Positions 16,462 to 24,587 of a stretch of DNA of 35,831 bases are shown here, piece after piece. The DNA comes from JAQCEJ01 sp040881995. GTDB lineage: Bacteria; Planctomycetota; Planctomycetia; Planctomycetales; Planctomycetaceae. How positions within the stretch are numbered: position 1 is the first letter of the stretch; every line of letters starts with the position of its first letter. The notes below the pieces were generated by a model, which was not told the origin of the DNA, did not search any database, and saw nothing but the letters and a program-made list of their open reading frames with translations. The stretch spans positions 1 to 35,831 of the forward strand of contig JBBECD010000078.1 of NCBI GenBank assembly GCA_040881995.1, read 5' to 3'. A program made the position numbers and the translations under genes.

Positions 16462-18550
16462 ATCGTCCGCCGCGAAAAAACACACCGCCTCCCCTCGGAA
16501 ATCATCGAACGACAGATCGGCCAAAACCGCCGCCGAGATGAAGAAAACGATCAAACCGAAAGATCTGCTGCAAGTCGTGCTCGTCGGCGATCCGCAGATT
16601 TCGCCCGACGGCGGGACCGTGCTCTTCACCCGCAAACACGTCGGCGACAAACTCACATCGGTCACCAACCTCTGGACCGTCGCCTCGACCGGCGGCGAAC
16701 CGCGGCCATTCACCAGCGGCAATAAAGATTCACATGGCCGTTGGTCGCCCGACGGCTCGCAAATTGCTTTCATCGGCGAACGCGAAAAAGGGAATCCGCA
16801 AATTTTCGTGATCCAATCCGCTGGCGGCGAAGCGGTGCAGCTCACGCATTTCCCTGAAGGGAAACTGCGCTCGTTCAAATGGTCTCCCAACGGCAAAATG
16901 CTCGCCGTCGCCTTTCGCGAGACCGAAGCCGACTTCACCTCGGAAGCCGCCAAACGCCGCGAAGAGACCGGCGAGAGCCAGCCGCCCCGCGTCATCGATC
17001 AGCAGTATTACCGGCTGGACGGCGACGGCTACTTCAACGATAAACGCCACGAATTGTACATCGTCGACGTCGCCAGCGGCGACCATCGGCTGTTGTTCGA
17101 CGACGACAACGTCGGCTTTTTCAGTTTCGACTGGTCGCCCGACAGCCGCGAACTTGCCGTCACGGCGAACACTGCCGACGATGCGATCATTTCCCCCTGG
17201 AAGGCGGAACTCTTTCGCGTCGATGCCCGCAGCGGAAAAGCGAAGAAGATCTCTCAAGCTCCGGTTGGCAGCAAGTCGGCGGTGGCGTGGTCGCCCGACG
17301 GTCAATGGATCGCCTTCGCCGGCCGCGAGGGGAAAGAAATCTGGGGTTCGCGGAATACGCGGCTGTATCTGTGCGACGCCAAGACTGGAACAACGCGTGA
17401 TCTCTCGGTCGATCACGATTACTGCCTTTCGGTGGCGACGCTCAGCGACACCGCCGAGGCGGAGTTCGGCGCATCGCTCGTGTGGAGTCCCGACAGCCAG
17501 CGCATCTATAGCACGATCGGCTGGCATGGGACATGTCACGTCGCCTCGCAGTCGATCGACGGCGGACTCTGGACGTTTCACACCGAAGGCCCCGCGGTGC
17601 ACACGCTCGGGAACATCAGCGACGACGGCAAGACGTGCGTGCTGACGCAGGCCCACACGTTCACGCCCCCCAACGTCGGCGTCGGCAAACTCGATGCCGA
17701 CATCGAAGGGAGCCGTTCGACCGTGACGCCGCTCACCGACTTCAACGGCAAATTCCTCAAGTCGCGGCAGCTCAGCCAGCCGGAGTCGGTCTGGGTTGAA
17801 TCGTTCGACGGCACACCGGTGCAGCTTTGGATCATGAAACCGATCGGCTTCAAGGCGGGGAAGAAATATCCGACCATCCTCGAAGTCCACGGCGGACCGC
17901 ATACGCAATACGGCGAAACGTTTTTTCACGAGTTTCAAGTCCTCGCCGCAGCCGGTTATGTCGTCTCCTTCAGCAATCCGCGCGGCAGCAAAGGTTACGG
18001 CGAGGCATTTTGCGATGCGATCCGCGGCCGTTGGGGTCTCGACGACTGGGCCGACGTGCAAGCCGTTACCAAGTTTCTCCGCGAGCAATCGTTCGTCGAT
18101 AAGAAACGCCTCGGCATCATGGGAGGAAGTTACGGCGGATTCATGACCAACTGGGCGATCGGCCATTCGCAAGACTACATCGCCGCGATCACCGACCGCT
18201 GCGTCGCGAACCTGGTGAGCATGGTCGGTTCGAGCGATATTCCTTTGATCCCAGATCACTACTGGCCCGGCAACTCCTGGGACAACCCGCAACCCTTATG
18301 GGACCGCAGCCCGCTCAACTCTTTCGGCAACGTGACAGCCCCCACGCTGATCATCCACAGCGAAGGCGACCTGCGCTGCAACGTCGAGCAGGGAGAACAA
18401 GTCTTCGCCGCGCTGAAGTTAAGGGGCATCCCCTGCCGATTCGTGCGTTATCCTCAGAGCACAAGTCACGGATTAAGCAGAAGCGGCCCGCCCGATTTGC
18501 GGATTCACAGGCTGAAGCAGATTCTGGAGTGGTGGGGGGAGTGGTTGTAG
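16454..18550 (+). CDS. S9 family serine peptidase (acylaminoacyl/dipeptidyl peptidase type)
   Basis: A 698-residue peptidase of the prolyl oligopeptidase clan. Residues of about 40-420 form a WD40/TolB-like propeller with repeats of WSPDGSQIAF type (also FKWSPNGKMLAV, FDWSPDSRELAV, VAWSPDGQWIAF). The C-terminal alpha/beta-hydrolase domain has the nucleophile elbow GGSYGGF (Ser559), Asp639 (HSEGDLRCN) and His672 (STSHGLSRSG), with normal spacing for S9C enzymes. These usually cleave short peptides, and the propeller restricts access. No signal peptide is seen, and the Lys/Ser-rich N-terminus suggests a cytosolic enzyme. It starts inside the end of the upstream membrane-protein gene (8-bp overlap). 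Confidence 0.93.
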   Translation: MAKSSAAKKHTASPRKSSNDRSAKTAAEMKKTIKPKDLLQVVLVGDPQISPDGGTVLFTRKHVGDKLTSVTNLWTVASTGGEPRPFTSGNKDSHGRWSPDGSQIAFIGEREKGNPQIFVIQSAGGEAVQLTHFPEGKLRSFKWSPNGKMLAVAFRETEADFTSEAAKRREETGESQPPRVIDQQYYRLDGDGYFNDKRHELYIVDVASGDHRLLFDDDNVGFFSFDWSPDSRELAVTANTADDAIISPWKAELFRVDARSGKAKKISQAPVGSKSAVAWSPDGQWIAFAGREGKEIWGSRNTRLYLCDAKTGTTRDLSVDHDYCLSVATLSDTAEAEFGASLVWSPDSQRIYSTIGWHGTCHVASQSIDGGLWTFHTEGPAVHTLGNISDDGKTCVLTQAHTFTPPNVGVGKLDADIEGSRSTVTPLTDFNGKFLKSRQLSQPESVWVESFDGTPVQLWIMKPIGFKAGKKYPTILEVHGGPHTQYGETFFHEFQVLAAAGYVVSFSNPRGSKGYGEAFCDAIRGRWGLDDWADVQAVTKFLREQSFVDKKRLGIMGGSYGGFMTNWAIGHSQDYIAAITDRCVANLVSMVGSSDIPLIPDHYWPGNSWDNPQPLWDRSPLNSFGNVTAPTLIIHSEGDLRCNVEQGEQVFAALKLRGIPCRFVRYPQSTSHGLSRSGPPDLRIHRLKQILEWWGEWL

Positions 18551-18569
18551 GTAACGTCGACAGGACATC

Positions 18570-18621
18570 GGGTAGCCCGGACAGTTTTGTGTCCGGGTCG
18601 CGCAGCGACAAGAGGTCTTCG
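18570..18621. repeat. Left 52-bp REP module of an inverted pair
   Basis: The module contains two hairpins: cccggaca/tgtccggg with a 6-base loop (18576-18597) and gtcgc-gca-gcgac (18597-18609). Its reverse complement recurs at 18809-18860 with 47 of 52 positions identical. One difference lies in a loop; the other four form two compensated pairs in the second stem. Confidence 0.9.
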
Positions 18622-18623
18622 CT

Positions 18624-18833
18624 TCAATCAATCCAACCGACTGATACTCCGACGTCTTCTTCCAGTTTGTAGAATCGAACCGAACTCGATCGCCAATCGA
18701 TATCCTTTTCGACCAATCTCCGCCTCACCGGATAGCACGAAAACGTGACGAAGTGAGCGTGGCCTTCCTCATCGTAGATTTTTCGTTTGTGCATGATAAC
18801 AATAAAATCGAAGACCTCTTGTGCCTGCGGCAC
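18624..18833 (-). pseudogene. Remnant of a REP-associated (Y1/IS200-like) transposase
   Basis: A 69-codon frame starting from GTG inside the right REP module reads VPQAQEVFDFIVIM and then KRKIYDEEGHAHFVTFSC followed by RRRL. The GHAHFVTFSCY..RRRL segment is the conserved N-terminal strand of Y1 transposase family REP-associated tyrosine transposases. After that the sequence no longer resembles the family. The HUH motif and the catalytic tyrosine helix are missing, so only about 35-40 of some 150-200 residues survive and it cannot be active. It lies exactly between two inverted REP modules, as expected for a RAYT with its substrate repeats. Identification rests on one motif and on the flanking repeats. 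Confidence 0.65.
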
Positions 18834-18860
18834 CCGGACACAAAGCTGTCCGGGCTACCC
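18809..18860. repeat. Right 52-bp REP module of an inverted pair
   Basis: Mirror image of 18570-18621. Hairpins gtgcc-tgc-ggcac (18821-18833) and cccggaca/tgtccggg (18833-18854). The start of the transposase remnant overlaps it. From here to 18936 I see nothing else. Confidence 0.9.
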
Positions 18861-18936
18861 GCTTGAGGTTCAGACATCGTCCGAATTTTTCGGCCATAGT
18901 CCGTTCAGGGGATGCCGAAATCGTATGTCAGAAGGT

Positions 18937-19665
18937 TCACTCCCCCGACGCTGTTTCGTCAATCATTTTGTCCCCTTTTTTCTTTCGCCGACGGCGAAGA
19001 TTCCAGAGCAGCAACAAAGCAAAGACCACATTCACGATACCGGCCAACAAGAATTGTGGAGCCGCCTCGACTGCCCAGACGCTAATAAAGATGGAGCCAA
19101 TCGCTAAGAAAACAAGCGATTTCGTAACGACGGCGTTTTTCGAGCGAGGCCTTCGGCGAGACGTCAGTTTTTCTCTTTGCGCGACGAGCTCGGCCCGACC
19201 GGTCTGGATCTCTTCTGGAACTGCCTCTCGAACGAAGGTCTTGATCTCTTCGATTTCAGTTCTCGTAAAGTTATCGAGATGGATTTTGATCTTCGTGCTG
19301 CTGTCGCGAATCAATACGCTCCCGTTCATTGAATACCGTCCCCATTTTACCTGGGTGACGTCATCGAGCGCGATCGACTTTACGCTGATGATTCCATGCT
19401 GCGTGATCTTCGTTGGATCGATAATCAGAAGTTCGCGGTAATACGCGAGTATCACCCAGATGCAAAGCAGTACCAATGCTGACCAAAACGTGCCAAAGAT
19501 CCATGCGGCCAAGATCGGTCGCTTGAACGAGCCGTCGATGTTTGTAAGAGCCGCCCAAACCGAGCTGATACCCATGACGAGGAAAAAAACGAGACAGACG
19601 ACTCCCAATAATAAGTAGTACCACTGAAGCCGATATTCAGCACTCTCATAAGGCGAGTCATCCAT
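18937..19665 (-). CDS. Hypothetical membrane protein, PH-like core
   Basis: A 242-residue protein of unrecognised family. Two TM helices lie at about 14-38 and 52-75, then a soluble part (about 78-145, ELLIIDPTKITQHGIISVKSI... VKWGRYSMNGSVLIRD) whose alternating strands resemble bacterial PH-like/YdbT-type domains. Two more hydrophobic segments follow at about 182-225, and the C-terminus is very basic (RRRRKKKGDK). aaggga precedes the ATG. It starts 19 bp after the Ldh2 gene on the same strand, so the two are probably co-transcribed, although no functional link is obvious. Codon use is less GC-rich than in its neighbours. Confidence 0.72.
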   Translation of the reverse strand: MDDSPYESAEYRLQWYYLLLGVVCLVFFLVMGISSVWAALTNIDGSFKRPILAAWIFGTFWSALVLLCIWVILAYYRELLIIDPTKITQHGIISVKSIALDDVTQVKWGRYSMNGSVLIRDSSTKIKIHLDNFTRTEIEEIKTFVREAVPEEIQTGRAELVAQREKLTSRRRPRSKNAVVTKSLVFLAIGSIFISVWAVEAAPQFLLAGIVNVVFALLLLWNLRRRRKKKGDKMIDETASGE

Positions 19666-19684
19666 TGCGTCATCCCTTCGAAGA

Positions 19685-20788
19685 TCACTTCTTCTCCCCG
19701 AGCGCCGGAATATTCAACCCCGCTTGCGAGGTTCCCGTGCCGGTTGGGGCCGCGAACTTGTGCTGCACGTTCAGCGTCGTCGCGACGCCGTGGATTTGGC
19801 TCCATGTCGTTTCATCTAACTCGATCCCCGCGCTGCGGCGCTGGCGGGTCTTGCGTTCGATCTCGCCGGGCATCAGGATTTCTTCCACGCCGGGAACCGT
19901 CGCGGAACTCTTCACGAAATCGACATAACGGCGGACCTCCTCCGCAAAACAATCGGCCGAAACGAAGACGCTGTAATCGAGCAGAATCGTCAACATGCCA
20001 TTGGCCAGGCGCTGCGAATTGACGGGGTTCGTACACGATCCCGCCGTCAACGCCCCGGCGAAGAATTCGATGATCATCCCCAACCCGAACCCCTTATGGC
20101 CGGCGATCGGGAGAATCGCTCCCGGCGGATTGGCGTAAAACACCCGCGGGTCGGTCGTCGGCTCGCCTTTCGCATCGATGATGCACCCCTCGGGAACCTG
20201 CACGCCTTTATTGAGAGCGACGCGAATCTTTCCCTCGGCGATCGTGCAGGCCGACATGTCGAGCACGACGGGGTCTTTTCCGGGGATCGGAATTCCAGCC
20301 GCGAACGGATTCGCCGAGAGCCGGCGTTCGATGCCGCCGAACGGAGCGACGAGCAACCCCGCCCCCGAGGTATTCACGAAGTGCAGCGAGACTTTGTTCG
20401 CCTGCACCGCCATGTCGGCCCACGCCCCGATGCGGCCGAGATGGCCGACGTTTCGCAGTCCCACGACGGCGACGCCGTGCTTCGACGATTTGTCGATGCC
20501 GATCTGCATCGCCTGCTTGCCGATGCTCTGCCCGAAGCCGTATTCGCCGTCGAGAATCGAGACGACTTCGTTCTCGAAAACCGTCGTCACGGTTTTATTC
20601 GGCAGCACCTTGCCGGCGTTCATCCATTGAATGTAACTGGGAATGCGAATCACGCCATGCGAATCGTGCCCCATCAAGTTCGCTTCGACGAGATGGGCGG
20701 CGATGCAATCGGCTTCCTCCGCCGAACACCCGGCGGCGGTGAAAATATCGGCGGCAAGTTTCTGAAGTTGCGCGGGCACAAATAACAT
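19685..20788 (-). CDS. Ldh2-family NAD(P)-dependent oxidoreductase (malate/L-lactate dehydrogenase type)
   Basis: The 367-residue protein belongs to the type 2 malate/lactate/ureidoglycolate dehydrogenase family, which uses a fold unrelated to the Rossmann-type enzymes and oxidises 2-hydroxy acids in the cytosol. Family landmarks are GHDSHGVIRIPSY (His44), LDGEYGFGQSIG, GLRNVGHLGRIGAWA (catalytic His116), the segment ANPFAAGIPIPGKDPVVLDMS, and GHKGFGLGMIIEFFAGALTAG near 230. Length is normal for the family. aggat precedes the ATG. Substrate cannot be assigned: malate, lactate, sulfolactate or ureidoglycolate are all possible. The short membrane-protein gene follows after 19 bp. Confidence 0.9.
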   Translation of the reverse strand: MLFVPAQLQKLAADIFTAAGCSAEEADCIAAHLVEANLMGHDSHGVIRIPSYIQWMNAGKVLPNKTVTTVFENEVVSILDGEYGFGQSIGKQAMQIGIDKSSKHGVAVVGLRNVGHLGRIGAWADMAVQANKVSLHFVNTSGAGLLVAPFGGIERRLSANPFAAGIPIPGKDPVVLDMSACTIAEGKIRVALNKGVQVPEGCIIDAKGEPTTDPRVFYANPPGAILPIAGHKGFGLGMIIEFFAGALTAGSCTNPVNSQRLANGMLTILLDYSVFVSADCFAEEVRRYVDFVKSSATVPGVEEILMPGEIERKTRQRRSAGIELDETTWSQIHGVATTLNVQHKFAAPTGTGTSQAGLNIPALGEKK

Positions 20789-20882
20789 GGCAGCGATCCT
20801 GTGGATGAGTGATGAAAGGATATTTCTCTCTTACAGAATAGCCGATTACGAAGGTCGCGAAAACTCATCGAGTCGAAAGGTT

Positions 20883-20919
20883 TACCCGCGACGCGAAGGG
20901 TTTCTGTAGCGGAGCGCTT
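20883..20919. repeat. Dispersed 37-bp repeat, copy 2
   Basis: Reverse-complement partner of 13847-13883 with three differences. It lies 13 bp left of the palindromic repeat 20933-20982. Confidence 0.75.
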
Positions 20920-20932
20920 CCTCTGCGAATCA

Positions 20933-20982
20933 CGAAGCGGAGCTTCGAAGACTTGCGTTCCCAAGCGGAGCTTGGGAATGAG
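20933..20982. repeat. Dispersed 50-bp palindromic repeat, copy 1
   Basis: Contains two nested palindromes: cgaagcggagcttcg, and cgttcccaagc followed by gcttgggaa. It matches the reverse complement of 28082-28131 at 48 of 50 positions, and a deleted copy lies at 13746-13768. It precedes the TauE/SafE-like gene. The gap 20789-21057 holds no gene. Confidence 0.85.
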
Positions 20983-21057
20983 CAAGAGCGGTGGTTCCAA
21001 AATCGCCTTGTCGCGCGGTGTTCGCACTTGCTATCGTTTTCGAAAAAGGAACCGATC

Positions 21058-21441
21058 ATGCCTCTCTGGTTGATCTTCATCATTATTGGAATTCTTGGAG
21101 GAATTGCCGCGGGGCTGTTTGGCCTGGGGGGCGGCATCGTCGTTGTTCCCGCTCTCATTTACTGGGCCGGCTTCTCACAACACCTGGCGACCGGCACCAG
21201 CCTCGCCATGCTGCTGCCGCCGATCGGTTTGGCCGCCGCGTATGAGTATTACCGCCACGGCAACGTCGACGTGCGGGCGTCGATTATTATGGCGATCAGC
21301 ATGTTTATCGGCAGCTATGTCGGCGCCCATTTTGCGAACCGCATCAGAGGCCCGCACTTGCGGATGGCCTTCGGCATTTTCATCTGCGCGCTGGGGATTT
21401 ACCTCATCTACGGAGCGGGCAAGCGTCTCGGCTGGTATTAG
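21058..21441 (+). CDS. Half-size TauE/SafE (DUF81) family membrane protein
   Basis: A 127-residue protein with about four TM helices, starting MPLWLIFIIIGILGG and carrying the family signature GLFGLGGGIVVVPALIYWAG (about residues 19-38), then HLATGTSLAMLLPP. Full TauE/SafE transporters have about 250 residues and two such halves; only one is present here, so the protein probably works as a dimer. The family exports sulfite or organosulfonates or acts in related transport; the substrate is unknown. aaaaagga precedes the ATG at 21058. Upstream in-frame codons back to 20953 fall inside the palindromic repeat and are not part of the protein. Confidence 0.88.
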   Translation: MPLWLIFIIIGILGGIAAGLFGLGGGIVVVPALIYWAGFSQHLATGTSLAMLLPPIGLAAAYEYYRHGNVDVRASIIMAISMFIGSYVGAHFANRIRGPHLRMAFGIFICALGIYLIYGAGKRLGWY

Positions 21442-21509
21442 CCGGAGACAGTCAAACCCGGAGCGAGCGTCGACACGGCGAAGACGTCGTGACGGGTTAA
21501 CAACCGAAT

Positions 21510-21545
21510 AAGCCGAAATGTCCTGCCGCTTGATCGATTCGGCTT
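21510..21545. repeat. 8-bp stem inverted repeat, possible terminator
   Basis: aagccgaa (21510-21517) and ttcggctt (21538-21545) form an 8-bp stem with a 20-base loop, 70 bp after the TauE/SafE-like stop. AT-rich sequence follows at 21565-21590, which might hold the promoter of the next gene. No T-run directly follows the stem. Confidence 0.35.
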
Positions 21546-21621
21546 GCGACTTTGCTGAGGAACGGGTAAATAAAAAGTTGTGTAATTTGTCGTTCCGTTT
21601 TTCCATCAGCGAGGACGATCG

Positions 21622-21996
21622 ATGAGTACTCCTTTGCAGCACGGGGCAGAACAAAAGGCCAAGGTCTTGGCACATGCCCTCACAGTAAGAGGTGACGATG
21701 ACGATGGCTCCCCCCGTCGTCCCGTCATGCCACGCGGGGTGATCAATGCCCGCCGAGTTCGCTCGCTCTTTTTCGTGGTCTTCTCCGCGGGGCTGTTTGT
21801 AACGGCGGTCGTGTGGATTCTGTTCGTCTGGGACTACGGCAGCAGCGTGTTCGCCACACGCATCACGGCAACGTACGTGATCTCGATTATCTCGCTCGCG
21901 TCGTTCACCGCGGCAAATGAAACCTTCGCCGATCGAGTCAGCCTCTTTTCGTCTCCACCGACGGGTGAACGCGCATCGGAACTACCGAGCGTTTGA
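21622..21996 (+). CDS. Small hypothetical membrane protein
   Basis: A 124-residue protein, family not recognised. The N-terminal 45 residues are hydrophilic (acidic run GDDDDG, then basic), followed by two TM helices (about 48-71, RSLFFVVFSAGLFVTAVVWILF; about 80-100, ATRITATYVISIISLASFTA) and a short tail. gaggac precedes the ATG at normal distance. It is convergent with the Gfo/Idh/MocA gene, with only 29 bp between the stops. Confidence 0.65.
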   Translation: MSTPLQHGAEQKAKVLAHALTVRGDDDDGSPRRPVMPRGVINARRVRSLFFVVFSAGLFVTAVVWILFVWDYGSSVFATRITATYVISIISLASFTAANETFADRVSLFSSPPTGERASELPSV

Positions 21997-22025
21997 AGCG
22001 TCCCGCTGCGATCGGCCGAACGGCG

Positions 22026-23027
22026 TCAGAACTCAATCACCCGATTCTCCCGCGCCGATTGCTCGGCCTTGAGCACGGCGTCGACGACGGCTCGCGATTC
22101 GTCCGGCGTGATGACGGTCGGCTTCTCGCCGCGGTCGATGCACTTCAAGAAGTAGTCGAACTCCTCCTTCAGATAACCTCGACGCAGTCCGTGCACTTTC
22201 GGCCAATACGTGGACTGCGGAAAACTCATTCCCTGTTTCGTGAGCAGCGTGTAATGGCTGCCGGAGTTGTCGATGTAAATCGCCCCTTCGGTACCGATGA
22301 TCTCCATGCGGGCATCGATAGCGAACGGGGCGTTCTCCGGCAGGCACCACACGTTCTCGATGACGGCGATCACCTCGTTATCGAGCCGGAACATCGCCCA
22401 ACCAATGTCGTCGTGAGGCAACTGCGGCCGGCTGTTCGACGTCATGGCGAATACGCTTTTCGGTTTCGCTTCGGTGAACCACAACATCAAGTCGAGATCG
22501 TGCACGCCGTCGCCGAACAGGGCGCTGATCTTGTGCAGATGGCTTTCGGTGATCCATTTGGCGAGATTCCGCCGGGCGTGCATGCTGAGAATCTTGCCGA
22601 GCTTCCCTGCCGCGATTTCTTCTTTCGCCAGGGCATACACCGTATCGAACCGGCAGACGTGCCCCACCATAAAGGCCTTATCGGTCGTCTTGAGCGCGGT
22701 GAGAATCTGATCACATTCCTCGACCGACCCCGCCATCGGCTTTTCGAGAAAGACATGTTTTCCCCCTGCGATCGCCGCGAGCGTCGGTTCGAGATGATCG
22801 CCGACGTGCGTGACGATCGTCACGAGATCGATCTCATCATCGGCGAGCAGGTCGCGGTAATCGGTATAAGTCTTGCCGACGTGATACTTGCTCGCGACCT
22901 CCTGCAGCCGATCTTTCCGCCGGGTACAGATCGCCGCGACCTCGGCCTGCGGCAGTTGCTGCAACGTATCGACATGATGTTCGCCAAACCAGCCAAGCCC
23001 GATGACGCCGCAACGAATCTGTTTCAT
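22026..23027 (-). CDS. Gfo/Idh/MocA family oxidoreductase
   Basis: A 333-residue NAD(P)-dependent oxidoreductase, probably acting on a sugar or cyclitol. The N-terminal Rossmann domain shows GVIGLGWFGEHHV (residues 7-19), the substrate-side signature HVFLEKPMAG (EKP at 95-97) lies where expected, and GDGVHDLDLMLWF matches the catalytic Asp/His region of the C-terminal domain. Length is normal. The ATG at 23027 was chosen over 23090 because the Rossmann motif then begins at residue 7, as is usual, and aaagga lies upstream. Substrate is not predictable. Planctomycetes carry dozens of such paralogues. Confidence 0.92.
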   Translation of the reverse strand: MKQIRCGVIGLGWFGEHHVDTLQQLPQAEVAAICTRRKDRLQEVASKYHVGKTYTDYRDLLADDEIDLVTIVTHVGDHLEPTLAAIAGGKHVFLEKPMAGSVEECDQILTALKTTDKAFMVGHVCRFDTVYALAKEEIAAGKLGKILSMHARRNLAKWITESHLHKISALFGDGVHDLDLMLWFTEAKPKSVFAMTSNSRPQLPHDDIGWAMFRLDNEVIAVIENVWCLPENAPFAIDARMEIIGTEGAIYIDNSGSHYTLLTKQGMSFPQSTYWPKVHGLRRGYLKEEFDYFLKCIDRGEKPTVITPDESRAVVDAVLKAEQSARENRVIEF

Positions 23028-23129
23028 GGCGGGAAGTTCCTTTGCGAGACGAAGTAGATGAATGATGTTGATATACTGTATCAAACCCAATCGTCGTTAC
23101 CCACGCAACGGGACGGGAAAAGACAGGCT

Positions 23130-23205
23130 CACGCAAAGGCGCGAAGGAAAGTCCGTTTGAGGCCGTTTCTTGGGAGTTCTTCGTGCCTTTGCGCCTTCGC
23201 GCGAG
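23130..23205. repeat. Inverted repeat of the Gfo upstream region
   Basis: cacgcaaaggcgcgaagga (23130-23148) faces ttcgtgcctttgcgccttcg (23180-23199), allowing an imperfect hairpin around a loop of about 30 bases. Words such as cctttgcgccttcgcg are common intergenic repeats in bacteria. It lies between divergent genes, so it is not a simple terminator. Confidence 0.6.
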
Positions 23206-23260
23206 TAAAATCCGAATATATCGACGTTTTGCATTTTTGTGACTTATCGAGAGGCCTTTC

Positions 23261-24511
23261 GTGTTCGGTTCCACATTTGGCCGAGACGTGGCGTTGCTCA
23301 TCTCGGCGTTTCTCGTGCTCGCGGTTCTGATGTACGCGGACGACTTTTTCCCCGCGACGTCGGTAAATCGTGCGCCATCGACAATCAACGTGCCGCCAGA
23401 GAATATCGCACCTCCGCCGGTTAAGACGGCGTCCACCGCGTCCGCGAATCATATTCCCGCGTCGTGGGGCATTCCGCCTCAACTTTTGGTGCACGTCACG
23501 CGCGAGTTCAACGACACACCGCTACATGAAATCGTCGCTTGGATGCGAGACGATCTGCACATCGATACGCGACTCGATGACCAGGCGTTGGAAGAAGAGG
23601 GTATCGCAACGGACGAACCGATGACCGAATCGGCGAAGAACGAACCGCTGTATCTGGTCCTCAATCGCATCTGCAAGCCGTTGATGCTCGATTGGTACGA
23701 ACGGGATGGGATCATCACCATCACCACATGGATTAAAACCGACGAGACGTTCAAGAGCGTGACGTACGACGTCGCCGATTTGATGCGAGACGGTTATCAC
23801 CCGCGGGAGTTGATGGCCACAGTCTTGGCGACCAGCAGCGGCTTATGGGAGGTGCATGGCGACGGCGAAGGATTGATCAATCACTTTGACAAGAAAATAT
23901 CCGTCATGCAAACCGATCGCGTACATTGTGAAATCGCCGATCTGTTCGAGAAGTTGCGTTCTCCTGCCAGGCGAACGTTCGTGTTCGACCCGCCGCAGCA
24001 TGATGTTCTGCGAGAACGATTGAATCAGACGATAAGCGTCACGTTTCGCAACGTGCCTTTAAATAAGGCCGTCGCCGCCTTGTCCCATGAAGCCGGTGTC
24101 GAACTGCGAATTGACGAAATGACCCTGGAAGAAGAAGGAATTTCCATCGACGAAGCCGTCCGCTACGAATTGGGTCCGCACAGGTTGACCGCAGTGTTGG
24201 ATGCGATGCTCGATCCGCTGGAATTGGAATTCATTTTAAGCAACGGCGTGGTGTTCATCACGACAAATCTCAAGGCCGAAGAAACGATGCGGCTCGCCGT
24301 GTATGATGTCCGCGATATCTGCCGTAGCGGCCCGGAGGCGAGAAGTCTGCAACGGCTCGTCATGGAGCAGACGCACGGGCTATGGGAAATTGACGGCGAC
24401 GGCGAGGGAACCATCGCGTTTCCGAAAATCGGCGTGATGGTGGTTTCGCAAAACGAAAAAATACACGACGAGATTCTGGAACTCTTGAATCGTTATCGGT
24501 CTGAAAGATAA
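23261..24511 (+). CDS. Exported or membrane-anchored protein with two STN-like repeats
   Basis: A 416-residue protein with one N-terminal TM/signal-anchor (about 8-26) and a Pro-rich linker. Two homologous repeats follow, at about 75-235 and 247-413. Each repeat has the line-up F.[DN].PL...VA......GI.. EEEGI, LDxxLxPLxLE/LDWYERDGIITITT-like strands, and a closing GLWE[VI].GDGEG[LT]I motif (GLWE at 194 and 373). The VTFRNVPLNKAVAALSHEAGVELRID segment resembles secretin/TonB short N-terminal (STN) domains, but no secretin barrel is present. GTG at 23261 has cgagagg ahead at correct distance. Function unknown. It is followed by the hydrolase gene after 76 bp. Confidence 0.78.
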   Translation: MFGSTFGRDVALLISAFLVLAVLMYADDFFPATSVNRAPSTINVPPENIAPPPVKTASTASANHIPASWGIPPQLLVHVTREFNDTPLHEIVAWMRDDLHIDTRLDDQALEEEGIATDEPMTESAKNEPLYLVLNRICKPLMLDWYERDGIITITTWIKTDETFKSVTYDVADLMRDGYHPRELMATVLATSSGLWEVHGDGEGLINHFDKKISVMQTDRVHCEIADLFEKLRSPARRTFVFDPPQHDVLRERLNQTISVTFRNVPLNKAVAALSHEAGVELRIDEMTLEEEGISIDEAVRYELGPHRLTAVLDAMLDPLELEFILSNGVVFITTNLKAEETMRLAVYDVRDICRSGPEARSLQRLVMEQTHGLWEIDGDGEGTIAFPKIGVMVVSQNEKIHDEILELLNRYRSER

Positions 24512-24587
24512 GGATGTTTTTGCCTGCGGTTTATGTTGTTGGTTACATTCATCATTACAAGGCCCCCTATCAAAGGCGATACTCTTC

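Noticed and set aside
16730..18292. A 520-codon antisense frame opposite the S9 peptidase
   Set aside because: Shadow of a GC-rich gene; the sense product has a complete catalytic triad and propeller repeats.
20953..21057. Longer start for the TauE/SafE-like protein
   Set aside because: The extension is the translation of the dispersed palindromic repeat. The same peptide (MRSQAELGNE) appears ahead of the HflC-like gene for the same reason.
23261..24511. Secretin or TonB-dependent receptor
   Set aside because: Only STN-like repeats are seen; there is no barrel or secretin domain.
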